A DNA stretch of 64,000 nucleotides from Hydrocarboniclastica marina. Lineage in GTDB: Bacteria > Pseudomonadota > Gammaproteobacteria > Pseudomonadales > Oleiphilaceae. This document shows positions 38,964 to 47,445 of this stretch, in pieces (within the stretch, counting starts at the first letter, position 1; each line of letters opens with the position of its first letter). The stretch is taken from the NCBI RefSeq assembly GCF_004851605.1, contig NZ_CP031093.1:2516692-2580691 (forward strand), given 5' to 3'. The notes under the pieces are model-generated. The model did no database searches and was not told the DNA's origin. It was given only the letters and a program-made list of their open reading frames with translations. The position numbers were made by a program, and so were the translations under genes.

Positions 38964-40058
38964 ATGGATCAGCAAGACAATAAGGTTCTGGGACCGGAAC
39001 CAAAGGACTCATCCCTCTATCGCAGGAGCGTACTTTTGGAAACTCTCACCAAGCATCGGAATGCCAATCTGGCCCTTAACCCGGCCTCCAGCCAAGAGAG
39101 CCCACCCAATCTTCGGGTGCACCACTTACACGATCCGGTCGATGACGACCTGGAGCTGGTCAGAAGCGGTATTTCAGCTGCGCAACCCTGGCTGCATCCC
39201 AAATTTTTCTACGATGCCAGAGGCTCAGCCCTGTTCGATGCCATTACCGCAACGCCCGAGTATTACCCTACCCGCACCGAGGCAGCCATCTTTGCCAGGC
39301 ACATAGACGAGATGCTGGCCTACGTCGACGATCGCACCGTCCTTGTAGAGCCGGGGAGCGGCAATTGCGACAAGGCGTTGACGCTTCTACGCAATGAAAA
39401 GCTGACTCATTATGCCCCGATCGAGATCTCCCGGGACTTTCTCGTTGAGTGCTGCAGACGCCTGGCTTCATCTCGCCCCAACCTATTAGTAGACGCCATC
39501 TGCGGTGACTTCACGCGCTCGCATCTCCTGCCCGACTCGATCCCAGACGAAGGCCGGCTGATCTTCTTCCCCGGGTCGACTATCGGCAATTTCGATCCGC
39601 AGCATGCCCAGGCTCTGCTTCATAATTTCCGAGGGCTGGCCGGACCATCAGGAGGGCATCTACTGATAGGCACCGACCTGCCCAAAGACCAAGCAACCCT
39701 TGAGGCCGCCTACAACGACGCACAGGGATTCACCGCGCAGTTCAATCTGAACATGCTGGTACACCTCAACCAACGGCTTGATTGCCGCTTCCTGCCAGAA
39801 GACTTCGCCCATAAGGCGTTTTACAACGCGGACCTGGGCCGCATCGAGATGCACTTGGTCTGCAAGCGCGACACCCCAGTTCGGGTCGGCGAAGATCAAC
39901 TCACTCTTGCGGCGGGGCAAAGCATCCACACTGAAAGCTCTTACAAGTACGCGCCCAATGCTTTTCTGGAACTCGCTCAAGGGGCGGGGTTTGAGCCGGT
40001 AGCCCATTGGACCGATCCAAAGGATTGGTTTGCGGTCCATCTGATGCGGGCGGTCTAG
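38964..40058 (+). CDS. egtD: L-histidine N(alpha)-methyltransferase EgtD
   Basis: A 364-residue methyltransferase of the DUF2260/EgtD family. FFYDARGSALFDAITATPEYYPTRTEAAI, the SAM-binding LVEPGSGNCDKALTLL and the FFPGSTIGNFDP block are all present. It trimethylates histidine to hercynine for EgtB. It lies 89 bp after egtB on the same strand, so likely one transcript. Confidence 0.94.
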   Translation: MDQQDNKVLGPEPKDSSLYRRSVLLETLTKHRNANLALNPASSQESPPNLRVHHLHDPVDDDLELVRSGISAAQPWLHPKFFYDARGSALFDAITATPEYYPTRTEAAIFARHIDEMLAYVDDRTVLVEPGSGNCDKALTLLRNEKLTHYAPIEISRDFLVECCRRLASSRPNLLVDAICGDFTRSHLLPDSIPDEGRLIFFPGSTIGNFDPQHAQALLHNFRGLAGPSGGHLLIGTDLPKDQATLEAAYNDAQGFTAQFNLNMLVHLNQRLDCRFLPEDFAHKAFYNADLGRIEMHLVCKRDTPVRVGEDQLTLAAGQSIHTESSYKYAPNAFLELAQGAGFEPVAHWTDPKDWFAVHLMRAV

Positions 40059-40409
40059 CATCTTCGTGCTGAAAGGAACACCACGGGATTTCCCAGTAGG
40101 CAAGAGGCAAGAGTCTAAGAACTGTAGCGGGGCCGATCCCAATGATTCGCTAGCAACCTCTGCTACCGGAGTTCCCGTAGCAAGGCCGGCTCGACTAAAT
40201 GAGTTATGCTGTTAGCTCGCCGCGCAGGTGTGTTTTGGTAGCGCCTGGATAGCCGCTCTGGTTTCCTGCGGCTGATAGGAAGCACCGACACCGGTAGTCG
40301 ATTAGGAGACTTGCCCTCTTGTTCGACAATCTTCGGTCACAGCCCTGTATGTCGACAAAGAATGAAGCTCGGAGCGGGCCTCTCTGACCTGAACGCGCTA
40401 CAGCAAGCA
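40059..40409. other. Convergent gap between egtD and the sensor kinase gene
   Basis: 351 bp between converging genes. No supported gene and no clear terminator hairpin with a T-run. Confidence 0.4.
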
Positions 40410-41747
40410 CTAAGCTTTGGGTAAACTGATCCTCACCAGCAACCCGCCCAGTCTACTTTCTGAAAACAGGAGGTGGCCGTTGTAACTCTCCACGATGTCC
40501 CGCACTATCGCCAAGCCCAGCCCGTGCCCTTCAGTCTGCTCATCAAGGCGCAGTCCTCGACTGCCCAGGGCAGCCCGAGCAGAAGGCTCGACACCGGGTC
40601 CATCGTCCTCTACCTCTATAACGAGGTCGTTTTGATTTTGGGTTAGCCTGACGAGCACATCGGATTTAGCCCATTTTCCGGCATTATCAACGACGTTGCC
40701 GATTAACTCACCGAAATCGTGCTCCTCTACCGGCCATCGGGGCTGGTCCAGGTCCGTTTCCAAGTGAAATTGTTTGTTCTCGTAGAGCCTGCCCAGCATC
40801 CAGACAATCTCCCGCACCTGGGCCTCAGGTGCTGCGGTCTTTCCGGCCTGAGGGCCCGCAAAACTACTTCGATGCATTTCGGCTTCCAGCTGGCTGTCCA
40901 AGCCGGCCAGACGAGAAACCATCTGATCGCGCAGGGATCCTTCGACCGGGGTATTCCGATCAGCCAGAATTTTCACCAAGGCAGCAATTGGCGTTTTTAT
41001 ACTGTGGGATAAATTGGCCATTCCCTGGCGGGACCGCTCCAGACGAGTATCGAGCGTGTCCAGCAAGCGATTCAGCTCGGAAATGAGACCCTCGAACTCA
41101 CCAGGTACATCTAAGCTGAGGCGATCACGAGCGCCGGCTCGCAAATCGCCCAGCTCTCGTTGGAGCTGCTTCACGGGACTTAGCGCAGTATGCACCGCGA
41201 GTAGAATCAGCAGGACGAGGAACAGCAGTAACGCGGCGGAAACGACGGCAGTCCAGAGATGCAGTTCCTGCTGGCTGTTTGCCAGCAAGCTATAGTCTTC
41301 CGCGACAATAATTACTATTGGCTCTCCAGCCATTTCGAACGCCTTACGAAAGGCGAGAAAACTCGCACCGACTTGCCCCTCTTCGATCGTCAGGAAACTC
41401 GTCCGGGTATTCTGGAGCCAGGGCTGGAATTCGTCTTGCCTGCTTGGGTGGGAGAAAGCAACCCTATCGCCAATACGCAGTGCAAAAGTGTGGTGCGAAA
41501 CCTCATCGAAGTAGCTATCTGCGAGCAGTGCTGCATCAAAATCGGGATAGGTTTGACGGATTTGCCGCTCCAGAAACTCCGCTTCCTGGTGCAGGCGCTC
41601 ATGGACAAAGTCCCGCGACATCTGCTCTAGCAACATGCCATGGATCAGCCAGGCCACTCCCATAAAGAGGGCGGCGGACGGTAAAAGCCACCAGAGCAGT
41701 GTTGTCCGAAGGGAGTGGGTGACCTTACCGGGTCGTATCGAAAACAT
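40410..41747 (-). CDS. Sensor histidine kinase (PhoQ-like class)
   Basis: A 445-residue kinase with two membrane helices (about 15-35 and 168-190) around a 130-residue periplasmic sensor, a HAMP linker, the phospho-acceptor MANLSHSIKTPIAAL (as in PhoQ), the N box NVVDNAGKWAK, and G boxes VEDDGPGVE and GHGLGLAIV. It begins inside the response regulator gene (23-bp overlap). The periplasmic part has several Asp/Glu/His residues but no obvious Met-rich copper site. Copper sensing is inferred from the neighbourhood. Confidence 0.9.
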   Translation of the reverse strand: MFSIRPGKVTHSLRTTLLWWLLPSAALFMGVAWLIHGMLLEQMSRDFVHERLHQEAEFLERQIRQTYPDFDAALLADSYFDEVSHHTFALRIGDRVAFSHPSRQDEFQPWLQNTRTSFLTIEEGQVGASFLAFRKAFEMAGEPIVIIVAEDYSLLANSQQELHLWTAVVSAALLLFLVLLILLAVHTALSPVKQLQRELGDLRAGARDRLSLDVPGEFEGLISELNRLLDTLDTRLERSRQGMANLSHSIKTPIAALVKILADRNTPVEGSLRDQMVSRLAGLDSQLEAEMHRSSFAGPQAGKTAAPEAQVREIVWMLGRLYENKQFHLETDLDQPRWPVEEHDFGELIGNVVDNAGKWAKSDVLVRLTQNQNDLVIEVEDDGPGVEPSARAALGSRGLRLDEQTEGHGLGLAIVRDIVESYNGHLLFSESRLGGLLVRISLPKA

Positions 41748-42390
41748 AGCCCTGACCGCGTAATGTTTTAATGGAATCCCGTCCGATCAGACGGCGTAGT
41801 CGGCGGATGTATGCTTCGATGACGTTGTGCGAGGGGTCGGCATCTAGGTTGTAGAGTTGTTCCAATAGCTCTTCTTTAGAAAAGATTCGGCCCGGCCTAG
41901 CCATCAGGCAACGCAGCAGCCGAAATTCGGTCCCCGTAAGGCCGTGCCAAGCCCCTTCGGGCGTCTTGACGCGTTTGCGCTCCTCATCCAACTCGAACCC
42001 CGAAGCTTGCAGCACTTTGTGGACACGGCCCTCGCTGCGTCGAATCAGGGCTTGAATGCGAGCAACCAGCTCCTCGGCATGAAAGGGTTTCGCCAGATAA
42101 TCGTCAGCTCCGGCCTTGAGGCCATTGACTTTGTCCTGCCAGCCGCCCCGCGCCGTGAGTAGCAGCACGGGCACCTCCGACCGGGCCTGGCGCCAGGTTT
42201 CGAGCACTTCAAGCCCGCTACCGTCCGGTAGCCCTATATCGAGGACGGCCGCGCGGTAATCCTCCTGTAGGCCCATGGCCCTGGCGTTCTGGGCAGAGCC
42301 GACGTGATCCACGGCAAACCCGGCCGACCGAAGAAACCGGATCAGGCTGAGCGCCAGCATTTCATCGTCTTCGACGAGCAACAGCCGCAT
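41725..42390 (-). CDS. OmpR/PhoP-family response regulator
   Basis: A 221-residue regulator: receiver domain with the acidic pair LLVEDDE, phospho-acceptor LDIGLPDGSG, LLTARGG and the PF loop AKPFHAEEL; then a winged-helix effector domain (GTEFRLLRCLM, HNVIEAYIRRLRRLIG, TLRGQGYVF). Such dimers bind direct repeats spaced 10-11 bp. The gene is divergent from the cupredoxin-copA-copB operon, whose promoter bears a TTCAG-N6-TTCAG repeat, so it is the best candidate regulator of that motif. Confidence 0.92.
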   Translation of the reverse strand: MRLLLVEDDEMLALSLIRFLRSAGFAVDHVGSAQNARAMGLQEDYRAAVLDIGLPDGSGLEVLETWRQARSEVPVLLLTARGGWQDKVNGLKAGADDYLAKPFHAEELVARIQALIRRSEGRVHKVLQASGFELDEERKRVKTPEGAWHGLTGTEFRLLRCLMARPGRIFSKEELLEQLYNLDADPSHNVIEAYIRRLRRLIGRDSIKTLRGQGYVFDTTR

Positions 42391-42520
42391 GGTTGATTTC
42401 TAACATCAGCGAACAGGTTGATTTGCACCGTGACGTTACCCCTTGGAGCTGAACCCCACCTGAAAAGTGCGCTACCTCATGCCAGAGTGTTCTACAAATC
42501 CCGGCCAGTGCTTCTGGATT

Positions 42521-42555
42521 TTCAGCAAGGGTTCAGCTTGCTCTGGCATTATACT
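42521..42555 (+). promoter_or_regulatory. TTCAG direct repeat and -10 of the cupredoxin-copAB operon
   Basis: TTCAG at 42521 and 42532 (11-bp period), then 13 bp to TATACT (42550-42555). It lies in the divergent gap between the response regulator gene and the cupredoxin gene. Confidence 0.75.
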
Positions 42556-42633
42556 GGCCGTGTTCAATCCGAGGTGCCCATCCTGATACCGGAGGCCTTT
42601 GAGCAACTTTCTTTACCCAGGAGTTATAACTTG

Positions 42634-43173
42634 ATGAAAAAGTCTCTGTTGGTGTCACTGATCGCGTCTCTGACAGTTTCGCTGTCCAGCTTAACACTGG
42701 CCGCTCCCGGTCATGGTGGCGGGCATCATGGCGCTAATAACATAGGCCAGCCGGGCAAAGCCGCCGAGGCGTCTCGCACGGTCGAGGTAACGATGTATGA
42801 CAACTACTACGAGCCGGAAGAGATTAGCGTAGACGAAGGGGAAACGGTTCGGTTCGTGGTCAAGAACGAAGGCATGCTGGTCCACGAATTCAATATCGGC
42901 ACCGCCGAGATGCATGCGGCCCACCAGGACGAGATGACGATGATGGTCGAGCACGGCGTCATCCAGAGCGACGCGATCAATCACGAGATGATGAAGATGG
43001 ATATGGGCAACGGCCAAACCATGGAGCACGACGATCCCAATAGCGTCCTGCTCGAGCCCGGTAAGACCGCGGAGGTCGTCTGGACCTTTGGCGAGAACGC
43101 CGATCTGGAATTTGCCTGCAATGTACCGGGACACTATGACGCCGGAATGATGGGCCAGATCGAAGTTCAGTAA
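42634..43173 (+). CDS. Secreted cupredoxin-domain copper protein
   Basis: A 179-residue exported protein (signal to about LTLAAP). It has a His/Gly-rich stretch (GHGGGHHG), a Met/His-rich insertion (HAAHQDEMTMMVEHGV, HEMMKMDMGNGQTMEHDD), and a type 1 copper site with VHEFN plus the C-x4-H-x4-M loop CNVPGHYDAGM. It probably carries or buffers copper in the periplasm for CopA. I start at 42634 after AGGAG; longer upstream frames lack support. First gene of the operon with copA and copB. Confidence 0.88.
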   Translation: MKKSLLVSLIASLTVSLSSLTLAAPGHGGGHHGANNIGQPGKAAEASRTVEVTMYDNYYEPEEISVDEGETVRFVVKNEGMLVHEFNIGTAEMHAAHQDEMTMMVEHGVIQSDAINHEMMKMDMGNGQTMEHDDPNSVLLEPGKTAEVVWTFGENADLEFACNVPGHYDAGMMGQIEVQ

Positions 43174-43230
43174 TGCTCTGTCCGGCCTTTGTTAACCGTA
43201 CCCGGAGCCCGGCTCCGAACAGGAACTGAT

Positions 43231-45015
43231 ATGAGAAAATACACGACCGGAAAGCCGCATGGCCTGTTGGCAGTGCTGGTTTTCGCAATGCTGGCGCCGG
43301 CGTTCGCGCTGGGCGACGTATACGACATTTCCGTGGATCGGGTCACTATTAACACGGGGGAGTTCGAAAAAGAAGGGATTGGCTATAACGGCAGCTCTCC
43401 CGGCCCTGTCCTCCGGTTCAAGGAAGGCGAAGACGTCACCATCAATGTTACCAATAACCTGGACGAGCCTACGTCTATCCATTGGCATGGACTGATCCTG
43501 CCCTTCCAGATGGATGGCGTTCCCGATATCAGCTTTGTTGGCATCGCGCCCGGCGAAACGTTCACCTATGAGTTCCCCATCGTTCAGACGGGCACTTTCT
43601 GGTTCCACAGCCATACCGGCTTCCAGGAACCGAACGGCGCCTATGGTGCAATTGTTATCGAACCCGAAGGCCGGGAGCCGTTCCGGTACGACCGAGATTA
43701 CGTGGTACAACTGACCGACCAGCATCCCCACTCGGGGGACCGCATCATGCGCAACCTGAAGATGATGCCGGATTACTACAACCGTCAGCAGCAGACCGTG
43801 GGCGACTTTTTTGAGGATGTCGCCGATGAGGGTTTTCAGGCTGCACTTGCCGACCGGATGGCGTGGGGTGATATGCGCATGATGTCTTCAGACGTTGAAG
43901 ATGTGCAGGGCTTTACGGCGCTGATCAACGGCGAAGGTCCCGAGCAGAACTGGACGGGGTTGTTCAAGCCCGGCGAGCGGATCCGGCTGCGGTTTATCAA
44001 CTCGTCGGCGATGACCTACTTCGATATCCGTATTCCCGGTCTGGAAATGACGGTGGTCCAGGCGGATGGCAACAACGTCCAGCCAGTGAAGGTCGGTGAG
44101 TTTCGCATAGCCGTTGCTGAAACCTTCGACGTTATCGTCCAGCCAAAGGAAGATCGGGCCTATACGATCTTTGCCGAGTCCATGGGCCGCTCCGGCTATG
44201 CCCGCGGAACCCTGGCCCCCCGCCAGAACATGGTGGCCGAAGTTCCCGAGCTACGCGAACCGCCGGAATTGACTATGGCCGATATGTCGGGGATGCCGGG
44301 TATGGATCATTCCAACATGGAGGGTATGGACCATTCCAACATGAAAGGCATGGATCATTCCAACACGGAGGGTATGGACCATTCCAACATGAAAGGTATG
44401 GATCACTCCAACATGGAGGGTATGGACCACTCCAATATGGGCCAAGGGATGAGTGCAGATTCCGCGGGGCCGAGTGATCCCTTCTACGCCGAGGGTAGCG
44501 GTTTGACGCCTGAAGCCTTCAACGGTGGTAAATTTCTCTCCTATGCAGACCTGAGAGCTCAGAATCCACTGTACGAAGATCGTGAACCGACCCGTGAGAT
44601 TGAACTCCGGCTAACCGGCAACATGGAGCGCTACATCTGGTCGATCAATGGCGTGAAGTATGAGGATGCCGACCCTATCCGGTTGCAATATGGCGAACGT
44701 GTCCGTTTCAAGTTGGTCAATGAGACCATGATGTCCCACCCCATGCATTTGCACGGCATGTGGTCGATTCTCGATGTGGGCGCAGGCAAGTGGAATCCGA
44801 TCAAGCACACCGTCAGCGTAGCCCCCGGCACAACGGTCTACATGGAGACGGAAGTCGACGCAGAAGGTCAGTGGGCTTTCCACTGCCATCTGTCTTATCA
44901 CGCAGACGCCGGTATGTTCCGCAAGGTCGTGGTCGAAGGCGGGCCTGGTGACGAGGGATGGTCAGAGCCGACTTCAGCTGCTCAGGCTAGTACTGTGAAG
45001 GGGTCAGATTCATGA
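43231..45015 (+). CDS. copA: Multicopper oxidase CopA (Sec-type signal, Met-rich repeat)
   Basis: A 594-residue periplasmic multicopper oxidase. All copper motifs are present: [29 protein letters not shown] and [13 protein letters not shown]. Between 44290 and 44445 it carries about seven near-identical GMDHSNM units, a copper-binding Met/His array. The signal peptide lacks the twin-arginine motif seen in the second CopA. It should oxidise Cu(I) and store copper. The start at 43231 follows GGAACTG; the stop overlaps copB by 4 bp. Confidence 0.94.
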   Translation: MRKYTTGKPHGLLAVLVFAMLAPAFALGDVYDISVDRVTINTGEFEKEGIGYNGSSPGPVLRFKEGEDVTINVTNNLDEPTSIHWHGLILPFQMDGVPDISFVGIAPGETFTYEFPIVQTGTFWFHSHTGFQEPNGAYGAIVIEPEGREPFRYDRDYVVQLTDQHPHSGDRIMRNLKMMPDYYNRQQQTVGDFFEDVADEGFQAALADRMAWGDMRMMSSDVEDVQGFTALINGEGPEQNWTGLFKPGERIRLRFINSSAMTYFDIRIPGLEMTVVQADGNNVQPVKVGEFRIAVAETFDVIVQPKEDRAYTIFAESMGRSGYARGTLAPRQNMVAEVPELREPPELTMADMSGMPGMDHSNMEGMDHSNMKGMDHSNTEGMDHSNMKGMDHSNMEGMDHSNMGQGMSADSAGPSDPFYAEGSGLTPEAFNGGKFLSYADLRAQNPLYEDREPTREIELRLTGNMERYIWSINGVKYEDADPIRLQYGERVRFKLVNETMMSHPMHLHGMWSILDVGAGKWNPIKHTVSVAPGTTVYMETEVDAEGQWAFHCHLSYHADAGMFRKVVVEGGPGDEGWSEPTSAAQASTVKGSDS

Positions 45016-45755
45016 GAAAGAAGATGTTAAAGGTAACCGCTTCGAGCCTCCTGCTGCCCGCTCTGTTCACCGGTTCGGTTTTGGCCCAGGAAAATACCCT
45101 GGCCGAGAAAGAGCCGAATGTCTTTTACGGACTGCAGATGGAAGAGCTGGAGTATCGCTATAGCGACACTGATAAAGAGCTTGGCGTCTGGAATGGCGAT
45201 GCCTTCATTGGCACGGACGAGCTAAAATTCCGCTGGATAACCGAGGGCGAATACGTTCTGGAGGAACGGGCTTTTGAAACCCTGGAGAACCAGTTTGTCC
45301 TGCAGAAGCCGCTCTGGGATTTCTTCGATATCAAAGCCGGTGTGCGATTCGATACCCCCGAAGGGCCGAACCGAACCTATGGTTTGATTGGCCTGGCGGG
45401 GCTCGCGCCTTACTGGTTCGAAGTAGATACCAACTTCTACGTGAGCGAGAAAGGAGATACCTCGTTCGATGTGGACATTGAATACGAGTTGCTGTTAACC
45501 AACTATCTTATCCTCACCCCCTCCGCCGACATTGACGTGGCCTTCTCAAGCGATAAGGAAGCGGGCGTCGGCTCCGGACTGAACAGTACCGAGTTAGGCG
45601 CCAGGCTCAGTTACGACCTCATCGACCGAGCTTTTTCGCCCTATATCGGGGTGGTGTACGAGAGGCTGTATGGAGAAACCGAGGACTTCGCCAACGAGCA
45701 TGGTGAAGATGCCGACGGCTGGTTCCTAACCGTAGGTGCGAAACTACTATTCTGA
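45012..45755 (+). CDS. copB: Outer-membrane copper resistance protein CopB
   Basis: A 247-residue protein with a signal peptide (to FTGSVLAQ) and a beta-barrel pattern of alternating hydrophobic strands ([60 protein letters not shown]), ending in the aromatic-type VGAKLLF. CopB proteins pair with CopA. The N-terminal Met/His-rich extension of longer CopB forms is missing here, perhaps compensated by the CopA repeat. Confidence 0.9.
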   Translation: MRKKMLKVTASSLLLPALFTGSVLAQENTLAEKEPNVFYGLQMEELEYRYSDTDKELGVWNGDAFIGTDELKFRWITEGEYVLEERAFETLENQFVLQKPLWDFFDIKAGVRFDTPEGPNRTYGLIGLAGLAPYWFEVDTNFYVSEKGDTSFDVDIEYELLLTNYLILTPSADIDVAFSSDKEAGVGSGLNSTELGARLSYDLIDRAFSPYIGVVYERLYGETEDFANEHGEDADGWFLTVGAKLLF

Positions 45756-45773
45756 TTGGACCTTATCCGATGT

Positions 45774-45801
45774 GCCAAGGCGGGCCCAAGCTTGCCTTGG
45801 C
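45774..45801 (+). terminator. Hairpin after copB
   Basis: GCCAAGGC and GCCTTGGC form an 8-bp stem 19 bp after the copB stop. There is no T-run, so termination is uncertain. Confidence 0.4.
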
Positions 45802-46152
45802 TGCACACTGAACTGCCAGGGCGTGAGATATATATGGGGTTCAGTTAAACCTTGGCAAGTTGTTTCATAGCGTACACCGCCGCACCTAATACATCAGCTC
45901 GCCCGTTCCACTTTCCCAGTATCACTGTAGGGTTCAAAAAGCGGCTACCAGTTGGGTATTTAATGAGCCTCACATGAGATTATCGACATTTTCTCAGCTT
46001 CGCCAAACCCAACACGACGCAGTTTAGCCTTCAAAATACCACACGTTGTTAATACATGCTGAGTCAAGGATAGGATCGAGTAACCGAGTACAAGCCGAAT
46101 TGGTGCTGCCAACGATGCTCATCTGACATAGGTAGGAATACTGCCTGCAGAG

Positions 46153-46199
46153 AAAAAAGAGCACTCCAATTTCGGAGTGCTCAAGTACTGAGCTAACTA
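46153..46199 (-). ncRNA. Candidate short copper-regulated RNA
   Basis: On the minus strand a TTCAG-N6-TTCAG box (46224-46239) is followed 12 bp later by ATATCT (46206-46211). About 7 bp on begins a stretch that ends in a 9-bp stem (GAGCACTCC/GGAGTGCTC) and six T residues (46158-46153). No gene lies in that direction. The RNA would be only about 47 nt. Start and existence are predicted, not shown. Confidence 0.45.
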
Positions 46200-46223
46200 C
46201 ATCGAAGATATTCTCACACTAAA

Positions 46224-46239
46224 CTGAAATGAAACTGAA
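46224..46239 (-). promoter_or_regulatory. TTCAG direct repeat, leftward
   Basis: On the plus strand CTGAA at 46224 and 46235, so TTCAG repeats 11 bp apart reading left. Drives the sRNA candidate. In the duplicated copy (50534/50545) one half is CTAAA and the -10 is lost. Confidence 0.65.
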
Positions 46240-46328
46240 ATTTTTATACTTATTATTTATACGTGCTTTTGATGCATGCAAACATATATTTATTATATAG
46301 ACTTTAAGATAGCTATTTACGTTTATAT

Positions 46329-46344
46329 TTCAGGCTGGTTTCAG
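46329..46344 (+). promoter_or_regulatory. TTCAG direct repeat before first small secreted protein
   Basis: TTCAG at 46329 and 46340, then 12 bp to TAATTG (46357-46362), with the transcription start expected about 30 bp before the ATG. Confidence 0.75.
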
Positions 46345-46397
46345 TTCGCTGTGATGTAATTGTAGTTGGAAATACGATGACAACTGGAGCTATACAC

Positions 46398-46676
46398 ATG
46401 AACACTATCAGCAAAATTACTTTATTCTCTCTGGCTATTGGGTTTGGAGGCAGTGTCGCAGCCAGCCCAAATGGGGGTTTGGTGGACCGCATCAACGACG
46501 CTCGCTCTTATCCGAACAAGACCGTCGAGACCGGGGCGCAAGGTAAGCAAGAGCATCGAAAAATGATGGAAATGATGCAAAAACTGCACTCAAAAGACGG
46601 TAGTGACGGAGAAATGGCCCAAGAGCACTGCGTGAAGCTGATGCAGGAACATATGGGCAGAAATGCATCATCATAA
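46398..46676 (+). CDS. Small secreted protein, DRIN-YPNKT family (copy 1)
   Basis: A 92-residue protein with a signal peptide (about 1-22, ending VAASP) and the motif GGLVDRINDARSYPNKTVETG, followed by a Met/His/Lys-rich tail with one cysteine (EHRKMMEMMQKLH, EHCVKLMQEHMG). The same motif recurs at 50711 and 61560. No known family is recognised. GGAGCTATACAC precedes the ATG. The Met/His content and copper-box promoter suggest a periplasmic copper-related role, by inference. Confidence 0.8.
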   Translation: MNTISKITLFSLAIGFGGSVAASPNGGLVDRINDARSYPNKTVETGAQGKQEHRKMMEMMQKLHSKDGSDGEMAQEHCVKLMQEHMGRNASS

Positions 46677-46883
46677 AGCCGGATATGGCTAAACTGGACC
46701 TGCGTTTTTTGCGGCAAGCGAAATCCATCGATACATGGACGGAAATGCCTGCCGCCGTATTACGCCCAGTGCGCCGGAGCTGGAACCCAACCTTACATGG
46801 CACGGCTGTAATTACTAGCTCCAAGAAGAAGGCTACCCAATAGCTTTATGACTTCAGTTACAAACTATTCAGAATTTATTTTA

Positions 46884-46899
46884 TTCAGTTTCGATTCAG
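46884..46899 (+). promoter_or_regulatory. TTCAG direct repeat left of second copA
   Basis: TTCAG at 46884 and 46895, TAAGCT 10 bp further. The second copA begins 546 bp downstream, so an intervening gene may have been lost. Confidence 0.6.
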
Positions 46900-47445
46900 G
46901 TTGAGGTGCTAAGCTCAAATAAGAGTTGAGTTATTGTTAACAAATGTTGAGCTTCAGCACGCATGGCACATTCTTCAGAAGATGTTCCTCAACCAGTGAA
47001 GGGTCTATGGATCCCGTCAGGAACCTGCTCAGTGACGAAGAAGGTTTCGTGCTCATCTATTCGCGGGGCTTGTCAGCTGCCTAGCGATGCTGGCGTCGCC
47101 TCTGTCCTGCGGACGAGAATGGCAACGTTTTTCATCGGTCGAGAGGTGGGTTGCGGTCCCAGCCAACAAGTGAGCGAAGAGAACCTCGGGATTGAGGCAC
47201 CTGCTGGAGCCCAGCGGTTCCTCTGGCGCATCCCTATTAAGTACATCTTCCCGGTTAGCATCCTGGCGATACGGAGGTCTTTGATCTGTACGGCGACGAC
47301 TACGATATCTGCCATATTCTGACCTTGGAACTGGAGCCGGACAGTCCCTTTGCCAAGGGCAAAGGGCTAGAGAAAGGTGCTACCGAGAGTATTTTTTATC
47401 TTCATAAAAACTAAATCACAATCCGTAAACAAGGACGGGGGGAAC
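46900..47445. other. Long leader with a coding remnant before second copA
   Basis: No intact gene. At 47259-47414 an open tail reads DTEVFDLYGDDYDICHILT and ends IFYLHKN before a stop, with in-frame stops just upstream. It looks like the C-terminal end of a lost protein, family unknown. Confidence 0.4.

Larger units (their letters stand above)
45945..46772. repeat. 0.83-kb direct repeat, copy A
   Basis: Matches 50261-51086 along its whole length with scattered differences, at a constant offset of about 4,316 bp. It holds the leftward sRNA candidate, the TTCAG promoter and the first small secreted-protein gene. Confidence 0.85.

Noticed and set aside
44281..44445. Regular tandem repeats, considered as a CRISPR or minisatellite
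   Set aside because: They are in frame and encode the Met/His array of CopA; there are no unique spacers.
46963..47322. A 119-residue reading frame before the second copA
   Set aside because: No ribosome site, no family pattern, and a different frame carries the more protein-like remnant.
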